A stretch of 64,000 nucleotides of DNA from Microbacterium caowuchunii. GTDB taxonomy: Bacteria; Actinomycetota; Actinomycetes; Actinomycetales; Microbacteriaceae. The notes beneath the pieces were generated by a model that had not been told where the DNA came from, searched no databases, and was given only the letters and a program-made list of their open reading frames with translations. Position 1 is the stretch's first letter. Each line of letters opens with the position of its first letter. A program made the translations under genes and the position numbers. Where the stretch lies: positions 3,100,001-3,164,000 of the forward strand of contig NZ_CP044231.1 in NCBI RefSeq assembly GCF_008727755.1, given 5' to 3'. Positions 60,932 through 64,000 of this stretch are shown one piece after another.

Positions 60932-61797
60932 CCCTCGTCCTCGACGACCTCGAATCCCGGCCCGGAAGCACCGCATCCGCCCTCCGCACGTTCATCGGCC
61001 TCTACCTGCGGCGGCTGGGCGGCCGGATCGCGATCGCCGACCTCGTCCGGTTGATGGCGGACCTGGACGTGCCCGCGGCGCGCACGCGCACGGCCGTCGC
61101 CCGGCTGCGGCAACGCGGACTGCTCATCGGCGAGCGCGCCGACGGCATCGGCTACCGCCTCGACCCGGCGGCGGTGCCCATGCTGGAGCGCGGCGACCGG
61201 CGCATCTTCGCGGTGCACCGGATGGCGACGGGCGATCCCTGGTGCCTCGTGTCGTTCTCCATCCCGGAGAGTCGCCGGGACATGCGTCACCAGCTGCGCC
61301 GGCGGCTGCAGTGGATCGGATGCGGCGCCGTGGCCGCGGGGCTGTGGATCTGTCCCGGCCACCTCCAGGACGAGGCCGAGGAGATCCTCGGCGACCTCGA
61401 CGCGTGGGCGTACGCGACGGTCTTCCGCACCGACACCCCCGTGGTGCACGGGTCGCTTCCGGAGGCGGTGGCGCGCTGGTGGGACCTCGATGCCCTCGCC
61501 GCAGAGCATCGCCGGTTCCAAACGGCCGTCACACCGCTGCTCACCGTCCCGGTCTCCGACGACCGGGACGCCTTCGTCGCCTACCTCCGCCTGATCGACA
61601 GCTGGCGCATCCTGCCCTACCTGGATCCGGGCCTGCCTGCCGGGCTGCTGCCCGCGGACTGGCCGGGCGAGCGCAGCGTCGAGCTCTACGCGGAACTCGC
61701 CGGGCGGCTCGCGGACCGGGCCTGGATGCATGTGGAGGCGCGTACCCGCGCGGCGGCGCGCGTCAGCGCACGCGGCGGTGCTGGGCCAGCTCGATGA
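60928..61797 (+). CDS. PaaX-family transcriptional regulator
   Basis: A 289-residue protein. The N-terminal winged helix contains IAIADLVRLMADLDVPAARTRTAVARLRQRGLL, the PaaX-type reader, followed by the central and C-terminal domains of the family (WCLVSFSIPESRRDMRHQLR, WIGCGAVAAGLWICPG). PaaX proteins usually repress aromatic catabolism and respond to a CoA thioester. Here it is the last gene of the tryptophan-to-anthranilate operon, with a 4-base overlap to kynU, and probably autoregulates it. Its 3' end overlaps a convergent hydrolase gene by 35 bases. Confidence 0.87.
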   Translation: MTLVLDDLESRPGSTASALRTFIGLYLRRLGGRIAIADLVRLMADLDVPAARTRTAVARLRQRGLLIGERADGIGYRLDPAAVPMLERGDRRIFAVHRMATGDPWCLVSFSIPESRRDMRHQLRRRLQWIGCGAVAAGLWICPGHLQDEAEEILGDLDAWAYATVFRTDTPVVHGSLPEAVARWWDLDALAAEHRRFQTAVTPLLTVPVSDDRDAFVAYLRLIDSWRILPYLDPGLPAGLLPADWPGERSVELYAELAGRLADRAWMHVEARTRAAARVSARGGAGPAR

Positions 61798-63013
61798 GGC
61801 GCGGCAGCACCTCTCCGGTGCGGAGGCCGGAGTGCTCGTGCTCGCTGGTGATCCAGGTCTGCACCCCCGGCATCAGCGCGGCGGTCTCGAGCGAGAACTC
61901 GAGCGGCACGTAGACGTCGTTGACGTAGATCGCGGCAGCACCACGGGCGCCGGATGCGGCGATGCGCTCCGCGTCGTACAGCACCGGCCACGCGTGGGTC
62001 GCGAGCAGGTCGACCACCTCCGCCCACGGCTGGAAGGCGGGAACCGTCCGCGCCCATTCGCGCCGCACGTGCTCGCCGGTGAACAGAGTGACATCCTCGC
62101 GGTAGTCGTCGGGCTCGGTCCGTTCCGCCGACCAGTTCGTCGCGAAGCCGTCGGCGTAGCTCGACTCGTGGAAGACGTAATACAGGGGGTTCCGGCCGCC
62201 GAACGGCAGGGCGCCCGCGAGGTCGTAGCGGAACGCGTTCGTACCGGGATCGTGCTCGAGCAGCGACCACAGGGTCTGCCATCCGTTGTCCCCGCCGAGG
62301 AGCGAACCGATCGACCGCATCCGGGAGCGGGACACGACCTCTCCGGTCGGCAGGACGATCCGGCCCGCATCCGCCAGGTCGACGAGCCGGCGCATGGCGT
62401 CGCGGTGCGCGGGGAACCGGCGGTAGTAGCGCTCGGTCATCACGCGCATCTTGTCGTAGCAGAGGGCGTACACATCGTCAGGGTGGCGGCCGATCGCACT
62501 GAGGCCGCCGGTGATGAACACGTCGGCGAGCGACGCCGCATCCGTCGACAGGTAGGCGAGCGTCGTGAACCCGCCGAACGACTGGCCGAGCGTGCTCCAG
62601 GTCGCCGCGCCCAGGTGCTCGCGCATCGCCTCGGCGTCACGGACGATGCTGTCCGCGCGGAGGTGCGTGAGGTACTCGGCGACCTCGGCCGACGGCATCC
62701 GGTCGAGGAGGGAGTCCGAGACGGGCGTGGACCTGCCGGTCCCGCGCTGGTCGAGCAGCACCACGCGGTGGTGCGCGAGCGCAGCGTCCAGCCACGACGG
62801 GGCCGCGGGCGCGTGGAACGGGGTGGGCGCCTCGCCTCCGGGACCGCCCTGCAGGAAGGTCAGGATCGGGAGATCCTCCCCGCCCTCGCGCGACACGACG
62901 GCCGCGTGCACGTCGATCGTGCGGCTGTCGGCGGGATCCCCCCAGACGAGGGGCACCTCGATGAGGTGGTCTTCGACGGTCAGATCCTGCATGCGACGCA
63001 CTGTGGTGGCCAT
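61763..63013 (-). CDS. Alpha/beta hydrolase, proline iminopeptidase-like (S33)
   Basis: A 416-residue alpha/beta hydrolase. The oxyanion motif QGGPGG is at 55-60, LLDQRGTGRS follows, and the nucleophile Ser145 is in GQSFGG; the catalytic His is in SEHEHSG near the C terminus. This is the S33 pattern of aminopeptidases that release N-terminal proline or other residues, often from short peptides. It lies 20 bases downstream of an MFS transporter on the same strand, and its end overlaps the PaaX gene. Confidence 0.87.
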   Translation of the reverse strand: MATTVRRMQDLTVEDHLIEVPLVWGDPADSRTIDVHAAVVSREGGEDLPILTFLQGGPGGEAPTPFHAPAAPSWLDAALAHHRVVLLDQRGTGRSTPVSDSLLDRMPSAEVAEYLTHLRADSIVRDAEAMREHLGAATWSTLGQSFGGFTTLAYLSTDAASLADVFITGGLSAIGRHPDDVYALCYDKMRVMTERYYRRFPAHRDAMRRLVDLADAGRIVLPTGEVVSRSRMRSIGSLLGGDNGWQTLWSLLEHDPGTNAFRYDLAGALPFGGRNPLYYVFHESSYADGFATNWSAERTEPDDYREDVTLFTGEHVRREWARTVPAFQPWAEVVDLLATHAWPVLYDAERIAASGARGAAAIYVNDVYVPLEFSLETAALMPGVQTWITSEHEHSGLRTGEVLPRLIELAQHRRVR

Positions 63014-63033
63014 CCGTCCACCGTACGCCCGTG

Positions 63034-64000
63034 TCAGGCCGGACCCGGATGGGGCGACGCGATGTCGTCCCCCCGACCGCGGGCATGCAGCCGGAGCGCG
63101 GTCGCCGCGACGGCCGCCACCACCACGAGCACCCCGTATCCCACCGCCGTCGCTTCGAGCCCGACGATCGGGATGGCGATGCCGGCGATGACGGCGGGCA
63201 CCCCGAAGGCCAGGTAGGCGACGACGTAGATCGATGAGAAGAGTCCCGCGCGCTCCTGGGCGGGCGCCAGCGGCAGGATCAGTCGCAGAGCCCCCGCGTA
63301 GGCGGTGCCGAACCCCCAGCCGGTCAGTGCGAGCGCGACGAAGTACAGCGGGAGTGCGTGCAGCGTCACGGCGACCACGCCGAGGATCGTACCGGCGGCG
63401 AGCGTCGACGTACCGACGAGGAAACCGGCATCCGCGGAGGATCGCCGCATCAGGATCACCGAGAGCGTGCCCACCCCGGCGATCACGCCGATGGTGAGAC
63501 CCTGCAGAAGGTGGCTCGACTCGTGGAACAGGCGCCCGACGATGCTGGCTCCGAGCGAGATGAACAGGCCTCCGGTGGCCCACGCCGCAGCGATCGCCGG
63601 GACGGATCGCACGAACGTGCTCCGGGCGGCCGCGGGCACGTGCACCGTCGGGATGAGGGAACGCGCCACGCCGGGGATCCTCGGCGACGTCTCGGGGAGG
63701 AACCAGACCGTGAAGGCGGCGACGAGCGAGATCACGGCTGAAACGCCGAACAGCACGGCGACGGGGTCCCGCCACAGATCGAGGACCACGCCCCCGAGCA
63801 CCGCGCCGAGCGCCAGACCGACCGTCGGAGCGGCAGCGTTGACGAGTGCGGCGAGACCGGGCATCCGCGCGGGCTGGAGCTCTGCGGAATAGGCGCCGAG
63901 CGTCGTCATCGCGAGCCCGGTCGAGATGCCCTGCAGCACGCGGCCGAGAAGGAGCATCCCGGCGTCCCCGCTCACGGCGAAGATGCCGAGCGCGATCGCG
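63034..64000 (-). CDS. MFS transporter (5' partial, runs off the window)
   Basis: About 322 C-terminal residues of a major facilitator protein; the start lies beyond the right edge. Visible are LLLGRVLQGISTGLAMTTLGAYSAEL, FLPETSPRIPG at the domain joint, and about nine membrane segments. This resembles drug-efflux-type MFS proteins. It would be co-transcribed with the downstream hydrolase. Confidence 0.85.
   Translation of the reverse strand, partial: AIALGIFAVSGDAGMLLLGRVLQGISTGLAMTTLGAYSAELQPARMPGLAALVNAAAPTVGLALGAVLGGVVLDLWRDPVAVLFGVSAVISLVAAFTVWFLPETSPRIPGVARSLIPTVHVPAAARSTFVRSVPAIAAAWATGGLFISLGASIVGRLFHESSHLLQGLTIGVIAGVGTLSVILMRRSSADAGFLVGTSTLAAGTILGVVAVTLHALPLYFVALALTGWGFGTAYAGALRLILPLAPAQERAGLFSSIYVVAYLAFGVPAVIAGIAIPIVGLEATAVGYGVLVVVAAVAATALRLHARGRGDDIASPHPGPA

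Overview
This is a G+C-rich stretch with short intergenic gaps, frequent ATGA/GTGA/TGATG stop-start overlaps, an HspR-controlled dnaK operon and a mycobacterial-type bifunctional dCTP deaminase. It is a chromosomal window from an actinobacterium, most likely Microbacteriaceae and probably Microbacterium. This assignment rests on protein resemblance and layout, not on a 16S gene.

Region 1 (1-11.5 kb) is an acyl-CoA catabolism block. A minus-strand unit holds a TetR regulator, a hotdog thioesterase, an APH-like kinase, an ACAD11-like acyl-CoA dehydrogenase and an acyl-CoA synthetase, the composition known from 4-hydroxyacid (levulinate-type) degradation. Divergent from it are a glutaryl-CoA-dehydrogenase-like enzyme and a thiolase. 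A second minus unit holds a zinc alcohol dehydrogenase, a FabG-like reductase and a MaoC hydratase. The two minus units share an operator, CATACCG-N6-CGGT(A/T)TG, lying on their -10 boxes.

Region 2 (11.5-27.3 kb) holds a heterodimeric ABC exporter, the dnaK-grpE-dnaJ-hspR heat-shock operon with HAIR-like sites, an MFS transporter, two related intergenic hairpin repeats flanking a reductase gene, an HSL-type esterase, a divergent pair of histidine-rich MarR-like regulators around a long palindrome, a second acyl-CoA synthetase and dcd.

Region 3 (27.3-49.8 kb) is accessory. It starts at tRNA-Gly(CCC), whose 3' end is repeated exactly (20 bp) 148 bp downstream, beside a decayed hsdR fragment. 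Two secreted or anchored proteins of unknown function follow. Then comes an apparent eight-gene minus-strand operon of about 18 kb: an HTH protein resembling a dead methylase, hsdM, hsdS, a DUF4230 membrane protein, a GTPase overlapping hsdR by 4 bases, hsdR, a coiled-coil protein, and a 2161-residue HEPN/transglutaminase-like/DUF4011/SF1-helicase/nuclease/DUF3320 protein. I read it as a composite anti-invader operon built on a type I restriction system, and it is the best candidate here for an undescribed system.

Region 4 (49.9-64 kb) holds envelope proteins (lipoprotein, TM2 protein, small membrane protein, LPRTG-anchored Ig-repeat protein), a trimethylamine-monooxygenase-like flavoprotein, a DedA protein, a small ABM protein, and a kynurenine operon (tryptophan dioxygenase, amidohydrolase, kynureninase, PaaX-type regulator). 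In that operon an amidohydrolase occupies the place expected for N-formylkynurenine formamidase. The window ends with an S33-type hydrolase and a partial MFS transporter. No CRISPR array, rRNA, insertion sequence or integrase was seen.
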